Numbered from the stretch's first letter, positions 25,705 through 35,809 are shown. The stretch is DNA of 64,000 nt from Anaerocolumna sp. AGMB13020 (GCF_033100115.1 NZ_CP136910.1:1550001-1614000), one strand, 5' to 3'. Notes: generated by a model from the sequence alone, not told the origin. Numbers and translations are program-made.

Positions 25705-27204
25705 TCATCTCATTTGGCTCGGACTAATATAATTACAATTAAATATACAAGATACTACTTTTGTATTATACAGTTCATCATCTCCAGCATTAATCATTTC
25801 AACATGCCAGCACTTTTCAAGATTTGTTGTTTCCCCATTTTTATTAGAAACATCAAGTATAACCAAAAAGCCCAGTCTGTTAATATTTGCATAGCATGCA
25901 GTCTGCGATATATTTTTTCTATATTTAGCCGACTCTTCTGCTATTGTCTTTTTCTCCTTATCTTTCCACACTTTTAATTCTAGCGGAATTATATTATCAA
26001 ACAATAAATCAATTTCACCTTTTGATTTTTCAGGCTTTTTTTGTATTCTCTCTGAATTGAATGAATCACACAGTCGCTCATATATAAAAGGTAGAAAAAA
26101 CAAATCCTCCATTTGAGAGTATGTAGTTTCTTTTTCATTATTAATATATTCGAAAGCTCTATTTCTTAAGAAAGTTTCTTCTTCTAAACAAAGAGTAACC
26201 TTTTTCATTAGCCAGATGATTAATTCTACAAAAGATTTCTTCAAATTGGGTTTCCCTATAAAAATTAATGCATTTGAAAGTTCCTCATATATTCTTTCTA
26301 GAATAACAATTTGACTTTCAGATAAGCTCCTCCGAGTATTCACATCAATAAATTCATTTTCTGCATCAAAAATATTCTTAATACACGGAATACTAATATT
26401 GTATTGAACATTTGCAGATTCAATAGAATCCACTCTATTAATCAAGCATAAATCATTAATGTCTAAAAGGCCATTTACCTCCAGCAAAATCGGTAACATT
26501 GACTTATTGAAGTTATTCATGCTTAAAGGATGTAATAATATATCATTTTCTTCATCGAGAAAAGTTGTCATTCTTCTGGACCATCCATCCATTGAGATCT
26601 TTGCACATCGTTGACCTAGTAAACTCATTTGTTTTTTTGCCTGCATAATAAATCTCTCAGCTTGTTTCTCAAATGAAGGGGCATCTCCTTGAATATTTTT
26701 ACCATATTCTATTAGTTTATTGTTTATTTCGTAAATCTCATTTGTATATTCTTTATATGCCTTTAGCATATTGTTTAGTATTACATCAACTTTAAATTTA
26801 TAAAGCTTGCCAGTTTTGTCTATTTTAAAACTTTCAATCATTTTTGTTTTCCCAAAATCACCAATTCCTGAATATCCCCTACCGTCTTTTAATCGTTCAA
26901 GTCTTCTATATATCAAATCATTATAATAATCTATTAACTCAACCTCATAACTAGATGCAGTAAATTTCTCATTAGTTAGTTTTGATAGCGTCATATTTAG
27001 TATTTCATTTAATGAATCTCTTTTTGTAACTACTATATTTATTTGTTGCTCAATCAATTCAAGACCATGACTTTCATATAAATCAGACAGATCAAATTGA
27101 ATACTTTGTAACTCTGCTCTAATAGAAATATCACATTTATTTATTATCTTTCTGGCGATAATTATTTCATTTAAATCATGTACTCGAAATGTATCTCCAA
27201 TCAT
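25705..27204 (-). CDS. uncharacterised protein with C-terminal PD-(D/E)XK nuclease-like domain
   Basis: A 499-residue protein I do not recognise as a named family. The N-terminal ~370 residues are helical with coiled-coil character (ELIEQQINIVVTKRDSLNEI; QAERFIMQAKKQMSLLGQ). The C-terminal ~110 residues have the PD-(D/E)XK order: GEIDLLFDN (D399), LELKVWK (E409, K411), then SQTACYAN and LGFLVILDVSN, typical of the following helix and strand. A nuclease role in defence is inferred from this and from the neighbours. AAAGGAG lies 9 nt before ATG. An IS3-family element begins 110 bp upstream and may have displaced its promoter. Confidence 0.6.
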   Translation of the reverse strand: MIGDTFRVHDLNEIIIARKIINKCDISIRAELQSIQFDLSDLYESHGLELIEQQINIVVTKRDSLNEILNMTLSKLTNEKFTASSYEVELIDYYNDLIYRRLERLKDGRGYSGIGDFGKTKMIESFKIDKTGKLYKFKVDVILNNMLKAYKEYTNEIYEINNKLIEYGKNIQGDAPSFEKQAERFIMQAKKQMSLLGQRCAKISMDGWSRRMTTFLDEENDILLHPLSMNNFNKSMLPILLEVNGLLDINDLCLINRVDSIESANVQYNISIPCIKNIFDAENEFIDVNTRRSLSESQIVILERIYEELSNALIFIGKPNLKKSFVELIIWLMKKVTLCLEEETFLRNRAFEYINNEKETTYSQMEDLFFLPFIYERLCDSFNSERIQKKPEKSKGEIDLLFDNIIPLELKVWKDKEKKTIAEESAKYRKNISQTACYANINRLGFLVILDVSNKNGETTNLEKCWHVEMINAGDDELYNTKVVSCIFNCNYISPSQMR

Positions 27205-27377
27205 AAGTTATTACTCCTTTAATTTCGATTAATAGTTATCTATAGTAAAAAGTATTTAAATGGGCGTCGTTGTCTTACACTAAGGTTTTCTAATACTGAT
27301 GTTAGCATCTAATTAGTACAAAACAAAATGAGACAATCCCTTGAAATAATGTATAATAACAAGAGGAGGAACTCATT

Positions 27378-27677
27378 ATGCCAAGAAAATCAAAACAACA
27401 CACTAAGCAGTTCAAGTTGGATGCTATCAACTATCGCAAGGAACATCCTGATCTTACACAGGTTGAATGTGCCAAGAATCTCGGAATTGGTATAAGTACC
27501 TTAGCCAAATGGGAGGCTCAGTTCCGTGACCATGATGGTGACATTCCCGTTAGAGGTTCCGGTAACTACGAATCAGATGAACAAAAGGAAATCGCTCGTC
27601 TCAAACGTGAGCTCCGTGACGCTCAGGATGCACTTGATGTGTTAAAAAAAGCCATCGGCATTCTGGGGAAAGATTGA
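27378..27677 (+). CDS. IS3-family transposase OrfA
   Basis: A 99-residue helix-turn-helix protein (KQFKLDAINYRKEHPDLTQV; LGIGISTLAKWEAQFRD) with a C-terminal leucine zipper (QKEIARLKRELRDAQDALDV). It binds the terminal repeats. TTA AAA AAA GCC near the 3' end is a -1 slippery site; slipping there joins the frame to OrfB to make the OrfAB transposase. AGAGGAGG precedes ATG. Confidence 0.9.
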   Translation: MPRKSKQHTKQFKLDAINYRKEHPDLTQVECAKNLGIGISTLAKWEAQFRDHDGDIPVRGSGNYESDEQKEIARLKRELRDAQDALDVLKKAIGILGKD

Positions 27678-28579
27678 CAGAAGCTATCTATACCGAAGTT
27701 TCTGCCAAGGTAGAGGCATCTAAAGTCACAAAACGCCGAGTCTCTACTTCCGGAATGCTGAAATTTTTAGGCGTGTCTCGCTCTGGATATCATGCTTTTC
27801 TGAACCGAAAAGTCTCTTCCACCAAGCAACGTAAAGAGGCTGTCAAAAAGGAAATCCAGAAGATTTATGATAGTTCAAAACAGAATTACGGCGCTCCTAA
27901 AATCACCAAGGAACTTCGCAAATCTGGGGAAACCATTGCCCAGCGCACAGTAGGTAAATACATGCGTGAAATGGGTATCAAAGCTCAGTGGATTAGACCT
28001 TGGACCACTACAACCAGAGACTCTGATTTCAGTGATGAACTTCACAACATTCTTGATGAACAGTTTAATCCAGAACGCCCTAATGCTGTCTGGTGTACCG
28101 ATATCACTTACATTTGGACACAGGACGGATTTGTCTATCTCAACTGCGTTATGGACTTATTTGCGAGAAAGATTATTGCCTGGACTCTTTCTGATACTAT
28201 GGAAGTGTGTTCCGTTATCGAAACAATCAATAAAGCAAAAGCTTGTCGAGACACCGATTTTCCTTTGATTATACACTCAGACCGTGGTAGCCAGTATGTT
28301 TCTAATGCCTGGCGAGAAGCCACTGTAAATATGCAACGAAGTTATTCTCATACTGGCTATCCTTACGACAATGCCTGTATTGAATCTTTCCATTCTCTCA
28401 TCAAACGAGAATGGTTGAACCGGTTTAGTATTCATAACTACAACCATGCATATAAGCTTGTTTTTGAATATATTGAAGCCTTTTATAACACCGTCAGAAT
28501 ACACAGCTATTGTGATTATTTGTCTCCAGACGAATATGAAAAACTGTATGAGAGGGCTAAGTCTCTGCCTGCTGCTTAA
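27674..28579 (+). CDS. IS3-family transposase OrfB (DDE integrase core)
   Basis: A 301-residue catalytic half with the rve integrase core. The DDE residues lie in WCTDITYIW, HSDRGSQYVS and NACIESFHSLIKREW. The frame begins upstream of the orfA stop and has only a TTG start there, so it is probably made mainly as an OrfAB fusion by -1 frameshifting on the A7 run near 27641-27647. The C-terminus ends 31 bp before the right end of the element. Confidence 0.9.
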   Translation: MTEAIYTEVSAKVEASKVTKRRVSTSGMLKFLGVSRSGYHAFLNRKVSSTKQRKEAVKKEIQKIYDSSKQNYGAPKITKELRKSGETIAQRTVGKYMREMGIKAQWIRPWTTTTRDSDFSDELHNILDEQFNPERPNAVWCTDITYIWTQDGFVYLNCVMDLFARKIIAWTLSDTMEVCSVIETINKAKACRDTDFPLIIHSDRGSQYVSNAWREATVNMQRSYSHTGYPYDNACIESFHSLIKREWLNRFSIHNYNHAYKLVFEYIEAFYNTVRIHSYCDYLSPDEYEKLYERAKSLPAA

Positions 28580-28613
28580 CATGCAGAACTTCTCATTTTA
28601 ATTTGTACTAAAT

Positions 28614-29241
28614 CTTGACATAGGACCATACTATATATTACGCAAATGAACTTTCTTATCGTATCTATAAGTATCACACTATTCAAGTCACTTATTAATA
28701 ATCTTAATACTACATGAAATTACATAGATCTACCATTATAAATCTGAAAATAAAACTACCAACTATGCTCTGATTTCTTTAATTGACAATTCTACTATAA
28801 TTCAATATCACATCCATTTCCAAAACAAAGCATACATGGTATTTTACATTTAAGAATTTTCACTGGAAAGCATTTATCAGTTGCTTTGTTATTTTCTCTT
28901 CGTTTAAAATTTAAGTAAGTCGCAGAAGCCCCTGCCCTTATAGTAAAGTTGATTCTGCACTTTGTCGAAACGTTTATCTGCCTTAGCCCACCATGGTAGT
29001 ATGAAGCAGATTACAAAACCCTTATAAGTCCAAAAGCGTAACTACATGTCCCTTCCCCCCCCAAAAAATCCTTCGATTTTATTGTTTTTTTGTCAGAAGA
29101 GCCACTGTCTCAGCATTCTTTTAGCAATAATTTATACTACATGGTAAAATATACTGACAAATTCTTAAAGGGATAAAAATTCACATCATTTGAATTAGCT
29201 ATATTACTAAAAACCCTTCATCCTTAAAACGCCTCTTTAAT
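28614..29241. other. gene-less stretch inside the island
   Basis: No convincing gene was found. A minus-strand frame (WTYKGFVICF, WWAKADKRFDKVQNQ) near 28920-29030 lacks a start and may be a remnant. A C9 homopolymer lies near 29048-29056. The sequence is otherwise AT-rich. Confidence 0.4.
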
Positions 29242-30741
29242 TCACTTTTGATTATTTTCTCTGTTTTCAAAATTGATAGCCAAGCAAAGATAAATAATCA
29301 TCTCCCTTGATAATTTGAGAAGTCTGCATGTATTCTCACCTATCCTATATTCACTTGTGTATTTTGTAAAAATTATACCTCCTTGCTTTTTCCCCGTTCG
29401 TAAGCAGTTATGCTCCATATCATTTCGCATTTGAAACATAGGTTCAGCATTTGGACTGGTTATATTAGTTTTTTTATCTTCATAGAAGTCTTTTTGAAGC
29501 CAGTACATAGCTTTAATCAAAGGATTATTCCCGTGTTTCTTTATTATAGGATTAGGCACCAAAAAATAAGAATTACCATTGCGATCTTTTAATTCTTCTT
29601 TCCATATATTTTTAAAATTAATCATGGTGCCTGTAAGACCAATATTAAAATAGTGATTAATGAAAAATCCAATTCTATCAAAAACTGAATAGGCAGTTTT
29701 AAAAGCAGTTCGTAGAAGACTCTCCCTTAATGAATGATCTGCATAATCTCCTATATCTGTAAGATCCAGTTCACAATCTGCAAAATGATCTGATGGCTCT
29801 AATAATACGGTGGATTTATACCACAAATATCTTGCCAAATTAAATTCTTGTTTAATTTGATTAAATAGACCAATAAATTCTTCATTCTTAGAATCATCTT
29901 TCTTATCCAGCGGAAGGTTGATACTATCAACAGCAAAACAATGGTCACCTAATATATCTAAACAAGGCTCAAGAAAAAGGCGAAATGCAAGCATATATTC
30001 TCGATACCTAGCTTCTTCAAGATTTCTTATCCCGAACACTGGCAAATCAAGAGGCTTTTTTAAATATCCTTCAATATAATCTGGATGAAACATAGATATG
30101 TTTTTTTCAAGTGCCGCTAAATAACCTTGTTCCTCTAAGTTAACTTTATATTTTTGAGTTTGTTGGTAAAAATAATAACAGGCATGATGAAAATAATTTT
30201 GCTCATATGATTTTATTTGAAACTGGGCATACTGAAAAAGTGTTAACGAAAGATTCAGACTCGCCATAGCAAAAGCTTTCTCTATCAGTAAGGCGTCATT
30301 AAAATAGTCTATTGCAGCAATATATCTCCCTGTTATACGCATTGTATTTCCAATATTAGTATATGTACGCATGGCGATATATCTTGCCACTTTAGTAATT
30401 GGCTCATAAAGATTCTGTTCATTCCCCACCTCAAAATGGTACTCATACATATCTAAAACATTACGGAGGTAATAAATTTCTTTCTCAAGGTTTTTTTCCT
30501 GTGTAAGTATTCGCAAGTCATGATAACCGTTTGCAATATCATAGCTTATTTGCATTTTGGTTGGAATATTATAATCTGCTTTTAGCATAGTAAGTGCTCG
30601 CTTAATCGTATTTGGTATTAATTCTTTTTTCTGCTCACTGAATAATTTATCAAAAGTTTTAGATAATTTTATAACTGCTACATCTATAACCGAGATAAAA
30701 TCTCGTTCAAACTCTTCTATATATTTTTCATATCCTAACAT
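29242..30741 (-). CDS. LA2681-type HEPN domain protein
   Basis: A 499-residue protein with TPR-like helices in the middle (YTNIGNTMRITGRYIAAIDY FNDALLIEKAF, ~130-160) and a C-terminal HEPN region. RNDMEH (R439-H444) is the R-x4-H HEPN RNase motif, within a context (MRNDMEHNCLR) matching LA2681-family proteins as I recall them. HEPN RNases usually cut RNA as toxins or abortive-infection effectors. No adjacent antitoxin (MNT-type) was seen. Upstream by 53 bp is a truncated PLD-like ORF on the same strand. Confidence 0.7.
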   Translation of the reverse strand: MLGYEKYIEEFERDFISVIDVAVIKLSKTFDKLFSEQKKELIPNTIKRALTMLKADYNIPTKMQISYDIANGYHDLRILTQEKNLEKEIYYLRNVLDMYEYHFEVGNEQNLYEPITKVARYIAMRTYTNIGNTMRITGRYIAAIDYFNDALLIEKAFAMASLNLSLTLFQYAQFQIKSYEQNYFHHACYYFYQQTQKYKVNLEEQGYLAALEKNISMFHPDYIEGYLKKPLDLPVFGIRNLEEARYREYMLAFRLFLEPCLDILGDHCFAVDSINLPLDKKDDSKNEEFIGLFNQIKQEFNLARYLWYKSTVLLEPSDHFADCELDLTDIGDYADHSLRESLLRTAFKTAYSVFDRIGFFINHYFNIGLTGTMINFKNIWKEELKDRNGNSYFLVPNPIIKKHGNNPLIKAMYWLQKDFYEDKKTNITSPNAEPMFQMRNDMEHNCLRTGKKQGGIIFTKYTSEYRIGENTCRLLKLSREMIIYLCLAINFENRENNQK

Positions 30742-30793
30742 ACTATTTAATCCTTTTACTTCAATTTAAATCACAATAATAACCCTCCGCTCT

Positions 30794-31054
30794 TTACCGA
30801 TGAATTATAATGATCTGTATATTGAGTCCTTCCCTTCGCCTCTTTAACAATTCCCTAAACAAGACAGCATCTGTAAACCAGGCAACTGCAATCCAAATAG
30901 TATATTCAGCTAATTGTAATTGTTCCAGTATCTGCCTTTGTAAGTCTTCAAAATAAACTTCTTGCTCAATATTAGTTCCTTTACTTATTCCTATTTTTAT
31001 GACAACATTTCCAATATCATAATCTTCGGTTTCCTCATAAATCTCATACACCAT
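30794..31054 (-). pseudogene. truncated phospholipase D-like (PLD) nuclease superfamily gene
   Basis: The 86-residue frame has the start of a PLD fold: YFEDLQRQILEQLQLAEYTI followed by WIAVAWFTDAVLFRELL and NIQIIIIHR, where it stops. The HxKxxxxD catalytic motifs, which lie downstream in full proteins, are absent. It is therefore probably the 5' remnant of a longer gene. Confidence 0.55.
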
Positions 31055-31455
31055 TCTCTTAATTTTACAATATAATTTTCAAGTTCACTTTTATGTTCAG
31101 GATTAATTCGTACTTCTACATTTTCATACCATTGCCATGATTTGCGAGTAAAGTTATTGGTCTTATCCAATGTAATGTAGGCTTTCTTTAAAAGTGTTAA
31201 TACTTTTTCTTTTTCGACGAAATCACTATTTTATTGTACTTATAAGTAAATCACAATATCTTGACTCATTCATTTTTTACCATCCTTGTAATATAATTAA
31301 TCTTCATTAAATAATTTATCATAACAAAAAGAACAATAATGCAGTTCATCGTCGGTATCATCTGACTCCACTGCTTCAATAGTCTCGTGCTCTATAATTT
31401 TATCAATAATTCCATCAGCTTCTAATGATTTTATTATTGATGTATAGTACTTCTC
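30997..31455 (-). pseudogene. decayed coding remnants
   Basis: Two stop-bounded frames without start codons look protein-like. 30997-31230 codes LLKKAYITLDKTNNFTRKSW and WYENVEVRINPEH and overlaps the PLD fragment. 31297-31455 codes YYTSIIKSLEADGIIDKI and ends YCSFCYDKLFNED. Neither is recognised; both look like broken cargo genes. Confidence 0.35.
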
Positions 31456-31509
31456 TTAATAAATCTATCTACTTACCTATATCCTTCTGGGAACTTTGTT
31501 CCATCATCT

Positions 31510-31758
31510 TTAATAATCCATTAAATCACTCGTAATATAATGACCAGGAGGATCTTCAATCAACATTTCTCTACAATCTTTAAACAGGGTATCTGAAATT
31601 TGTATTATATTTTGTAATTCCAATCTAAAATAACTCCATATGTAATCCACACCGAAATTCACCGATTCCAATCTCTGGAATTTTAATATATAACACCCTC
31701 CAGCCATAAGAGATATACATCCATTCTCTGTTGCCTTTTCTGCATATTCTATGTCCAT
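31510..31758 (-). CDS. small hypothetical protein, possibly a fragment
   Basis: An 82-residue frame (VNFGVDYIWSYFRLELQNII; DPPGHYITSDLMDY) with an ATG but no good ribosome binding site. Short ATG-started frames just upstream (near 31780-31840) suggest a longer gene broken by frameshifts. No family was recognised. Confidence 0.35.
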   Translation of the reverse strand: MDIEYAEKATENGCISLMAGGCYILKFQRLESVNFGVDYIWSYFRLELQNIIQISDTLFKDCREMLIEDPPGHYITSDLMDY

Positions 31759-31886
31759 CGCTTGTCCATATATTGTATCTTACTCATCTGCCTTTAACTA
31801 CTTTGAAAATTACTTCTGACATGGATGTATCACTCCCATGATGATGACCAATTTTCAAATAATTATTACTTTACTCTACCACATTT

Positions 31887-33050
31887 TTATTTTTTTGACC
31901 TATGTTTACTTAAAGCATTTGCTAATATGATTTCTGACTGTGTAACAGTATTAACAATCATATCTATATTACTTATATCTTTTATTTCAATTGGCATAGT
32001 TAATATTTCATTTCTATCAACGATTCCAATATAATCAGATTCAAAATCATAATCACTCCACATACCTTTACAGCCTATAATACTAGCTGTAAAATAACCT
32101 CGCACATTTCTTTCAAGCTGATTGTACATACGCTGAACCCCATGCAATAGACTTGTTATTTTTTGAACTATTATAGATGAATTTATCCACTCTTCTCCAT
32201 TTCTAATAATAGGAGTGAGTTTTAAATAAACTTCTGAAATACCATTATCATATGCTTGAAAAAACACCCCATTTTCGTAGTTATAATTAGGATAACATAC
32301 CCCATCTACATTAGGAATTGCATGTCCAAAACATACCCCCTGAAAAACACCTGTAAAAGATAGTTTCCGTTCCAAGAATAAATCATATAAATTTATATAT
32401 GTTTCAGAATCTATAAATGTTTCAGGTATTACTTGTAACAACGCATACGATGAATCTCCCATGGTTTCCATGTATTCTTCTACTTTTTTCTTTCTAAACT
32501 CTTTTATAGCATCCGCCAACATGCCTGACTGTATGAAACTGTTTTTGATTTCTGAATAGCTCATTGGTTGTTTTCTATTTCCTCTCCTAATAAAAAACTT
32601 GTATAATCCTTCATTTTCCATGCAAAGATATGGCGTAAAATGCCCTTTCTTTATCTGTACTATAACGATATATTTTTCCGAATATAAACGTATGAATTTA
32701 AATGTTATCACTGGTACTACTGGCAAAATAGATGATAATTCATTTCGCCGATCAAGTTCAAATTTATCGATATTATTATCTTTTATAGATATCCCTGTTA
32801 TCCTAATAGGAATACCATTTTCTTCTTTTATTCCAAATATCAGATAACCGCCCTCCCCATTTGCAAGAGAACATACATCATGCCTAAATTCATCCTGCTT
32901 TTTCTTTTTCATTACTTTATCAGGACAATCTAACATTGCAAATGTTTCCTTATAATCAATATGGTCATTTTCACGATATGTATCTTGCTGCAAAATAGCT
33001 TCAATATCAGATTCTATCCAATCGTCAAACTGTTTATTATTAATTATCAT
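31887..33050 (-). CDS. Schlafen/AlbA_2-type ATP-binding domain protein
   Basis: A 387-residue protein with an N-terminal AlbA_2 (SLFN) domain (~10-160): HIDYKETF (E35), FRHDVCSLANGEGGYLIFGI (~55-74) and GLYKFFIRRGN. The C-terminal ~210 residues are of unknown type. AlbA_2 proteins in bacteria are often DNA- or RNA-binding, and many lie in phage-defence loci. GGAGG is 11 nt before ATG. It follows the zinc-ribbon gene by 67 bp on the same strand, so the two probably form a unit. Enzymatic activity is not evident. Confidence 0.78.
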   Translation of the reverse strand: MIINNKQFDDWIESDIEAILQQDTYRENDHIDYKETFAMLDCPDKVMKKKKQDEFRHDVCSLANGEGGYLIFGIKEENGIPIRITGISIKDNNIDKFELDRRNELSSILPVVPVITFKFIRLYSEKYIVIVQIKKGHFTPYLCMENEGLYKFFIRRGNRKQPMSYSEIKNSFIQSGMLADAIKEFRKKKVEEYMETMGDSSYALLQVIPETFIDSETYINLYDLFLERKLSFTGVFQGVCFGHAIPNVDGVCYPNYNYENGVFFQAYDNGISEVYLKLTPIIRNGEEWINSSIIVQKITSLLHGVQRMYNQLERNVRGYFTASIIGCKGMWSDYDFESDYIGIVDRNEILTMPIEIKDISNIDMIVNTVTQSEIILANALSKHRSKK

Positions 33051-33117
33051 TTATATATCATATCCTCCATAAAAGTCTTTATAATCGCGTGTTTCACCCT
33101 AACTATTATTCAATAAT

Positions 33118-34326
33118 TCAAAAGAACCTTTTATACCTATTTTTTCTATTATCACCTTTATCAACAAAAGCTTCATAGTTTTCTAGGATAGATATTGCTG
33201 GAATCTCCTTTAAAATACTCAAATCTTTACCTAAAACATAATGTATAAAATATTTCAAGTTATCACCTGCAAATTTATAATTGGATTCAAAAACATCCCA
33301 ATCTAGCCGTATTGCATTCTCATAATATCTAGAAACACTTTCATACGCTGTATCAATAACATACTGCCTTTTCTTTTTGTGACTCGCTATATCATCTGAT
33401 AAATTTTTTGTAACCTTATAACATAAGTATGTTAATTGCACATAACTTATTTTATCAATAAGCTTTTTAAAATTTTCATCTGCCTCTTCAGTTTTATATA
33501 ACCTCAATCCTCTTTCTTCTAACAGTTTTTCAAATTTATCTATCGCATCCTTGTATATGTATTCCTTCCATAATTCAAGTAAGTCTTCATCCGAATAATT
33601 CCTGATTTTAAAATATGTATTATCATCCAAAGCCTTTATAATCTCATCAGTGAAATTTATATTTATATCAAATGTTGCACGACATAAGTCCACTTTTTTA
33701 GGAAACTCTTCAACATCAAAGGCTGATATTTTAGTACGTGGAGAAACAGATATTATATTTTTCTCAAGTAAAATATTATAATTTTCAATAGTTTCATCTG
33801 CAGTACCACTAAATCTACCATAATCTTCATCATAAAATGGCAATAACACAGTAAAACTATTTGCTACATTTTTCTTTATTAAAAAAAATAATAATAGCTG
33901 TTCCTTCAATGTCAATTCTTTAAATTCCACATTATTATTTTTATTAACATAATATTTGCTTATTATTTCCTTTTTATTTTCCTCAACCTTTCGCCTCTTG
34001 GTATTACATCCAATACATTTACAATACTCAAAGCTCCATTTACTTGACTTCATAATATGCCCGCAATTGGCACAATATATATCTTCTTTATCTGAATATT
34101 GTGTTCTTTTCTTCACTTTCTGCAACAAGTGATTTCCACAGTGTTCACATACCATATCCAGAGTAATCGATGGTAAAATATTGTATAATCCCTTTGGTGC
34201 TATGTCTATTTTATATTCTGAAATAATGTCAGATAATTTATATTCTTTATTTAGATATTTACTAATTATTTCTTTTATCTGATTTTCTGATAAATGTGCT
34301 AGCCTTGTATCTATACTTTTAATCAT
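33118..34326 (-). CDS. uncharacterised zinc-ribbon protein
   Basis: The 402-residue protein is not recognised. It starts with a helical segment (LSENQIKEIISKYLNKEYKL) that could be a helix-turn-helix. It then has several Cys pairs, DMVCEHCGNHLL, DIYCANCGHIMK and EYCKCIGCN, forming probable zinc ribbons within residues ~55-110. The remaining ~290 residues are helical and lysine-rich. ATG at 34326 is preferred over GTG 34356 and ATG 34344 because AAAAGGAC lies 6 nt upstream. A regulatory or nucleic-acid-binding role with the AlbA_2 partner is inferred only. Confidence 0.6.
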   Translation of the reverse strand: MIKSIDTRLAHLSENQIKEIISKYLNKEYKLSDIISEYKIDIAPKGLYNILPSITLDMVCEHCGNHLLQKVKKRTQYSDKEDIYCANCGHIMKSSKWSFEYCKCIGCNTKRRKVEENKKEIISKYYVNKNNNVEFKELTLKEQLLLFFLIKKNVANSFTVLLPFYDEDYGRFSGTADETIENYNILLEKNIISVSPRTKISAFDVEEFPKKVDLCRATFDININFTDEIIKALDDNTYFKIRNYSDEDLLELWKEYIYKDAIDKFEKLLEERGLRLYKTEEADENFKKLIDKISYVQLTYLCYKVTKNLSDDIASHKKKRQYVIDTAYESVSRYYENAIRLDWDVFESNYKFAGDNLKYFIHYVLGKDLSILKEIPAISILENYEAFVDKGDNRKNRYKRFF

Positions 34327-34477
34327 ATTAACGTCCTTTTCCATGTGATTATACACAGTTTAACAAAATACTCACATTGCTTTAATAATAAACAGTCTAG
34401 TGACTATTATATTAGATCTATTGCATATCATTTAAATTTTGTTTCTATATTTCGAACCATACTAAAGTTATCCAAAG

Positions 34478-35324
34478 CTATTTTATTAACTTTTTAAATT
34501 TATCTTCTATGCTTTTTTTCTTTTTTTCTGTACTTTCGGAATCTATGGAATATACATCTGCATCCCAAATCAGACAATCACCCGACTTGACTTATTGCTG
34601 ATAGCATCGATGGCGTCACTAAATGTATCTGTTGTCGTTATAACCTCAGGTAAAATCACTGTATCTACATCATAACGGTTAATAACATCATCCAAACTAT
34701 CAATATGGTCTTCATGTGGATATGTTCCAATGACATAGTCTAAAGATTTTGCTCCTAAATCCTTTAGATAATTAACTACAAAATCTCCATCACCGTTTTC
34801 CCCTGCATCAATACCATATAGTGACCTTCAGATTCAATAATGAGGGAATCAGCTTGTCTAACATCTAGAAAATAAACTTTTAATTCAAGCGATTTAGTTG
34901 ATTCTTTCTTATCAGAAACTGCCTCTATTGATTGTGTATCTTTCTCATTAACTGATTCACTGCCTAGCTTATTAGCAGTATCTATTTTATTTTGCTCATT
35001 TGTTTGGGCATTAGTAGTAGTATTATTATTAGAATTGTTAATCGTTTGGATTTCTACTATATTAGATGTACTGTCTATATCTTTAGTTTGTGGCGAGACC
35101 ATAACAGCAGTAAAGAACACAACAAAGACAGCAGCAACCAAAGCTCCTTTTTTAGGCATCTTTCCAACGCCTTTTAAAACTTTATGTAAGGTTGGACAAC
35201 TAGATACTACACATAATAAAAATAAGATTCCAGTGAAAGCCCCTCCTGGAGTAGTTAAAAAAACAATTGTACCGAGAAAAAAGAATATGGTTAGAGCCCA
35301 TAATACTATATTTTTTATCCTCAT
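34478..35324 (-). pseudogene. frameshifted ComEC/Rec2-like metallo-beta-lactamase-fold protein
   Basis: The N-terminal frame (from ATG 35324, AGGAGG-like site upstream) has two or three membrane segments, a Ser/Thr/Asn-rich linker, then LELKVYFLDVRQADSLIIES, the start of an MBL-fold domain. It shifts frame after GHYMVLM. The neighbouring frame continues DFVVNYLKDLGAKSLDYVIG and TYPHEDHIDSLDDVI, the metal-binding motif. A second shift near 34575 leads to a Lys-rich tail ending at 34478. Similar small secreted or membrane MBL proteins occur in clostridial mobile elements. At least two frameshifts make it non-functional, barring sequencing error. Confidence 0.75.
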
Positions 35325-35767
35325 AATTATCCTCCCTTATTACTCCTCGTATAAAGATATTATATGTCAAAATATTTCCAATTTCAACATTTTGCTATAA
35401 ATACCCAGATTTTTTTTGCTTATATTTACAATAGTGAGGAAGGATTAATAGATGAGTCTGAGTTATATAGTATTCATAAAGATCAAATCATTTGTAACTA
35501 AGGTGGGTTATATTGAGTATTACACTCTCTCCATCCTTATTGAATGATAGCCCCCTGATAATCACAGATAAAAGAAAACTTTTCTTGCATTGTTTTTCCG
35601 ATTACAATATAACATTCTATAAATGTTCATGATTTATATTCATTACCACAAGCATAGTCTTCATTTCAATGTTGAACAGGCAATTCACCAATAAAAGAAC
35701 ACAATAAGTATGTTTTAGTGAATCAATAAAACGTAACAGTCAAGTAAATCAAGATAGTGCATAGAAA

Positions 35768-35805
35768 AACCGCTAGCTTTCTGATATGCACGAAAGTTAG
35801 CGGTT
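35768..35805 (-). terminator. intrinsic terminator
   Basis: AACCGCTA-CTTTC pairs with GAAAG-TAGCGGTT (13 pairs around one mismatch). On the minus strand it begins 5 nt beyond the stop at 35810 and is followed by TTTCT. Confidence 0.6.
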
Positions 35806-35809
35806 ATTA

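Larger units (their letters stand above)
27314..28610 (+). mobile_element. IS3-family insertion sequence, 1297 bp, intact
   Basis: The ends are TAGTACAAA...TTTGTACTA, with inverted-repeat similarity continuing through AAAATGAGA. AAT flanks both sides (27311-27313 and 28611-28613), a 3-bp target duplication. It contains orfA and orfB with intact catalytic residues and a frameshift signal, so it could be active. Confidence 0.88.
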
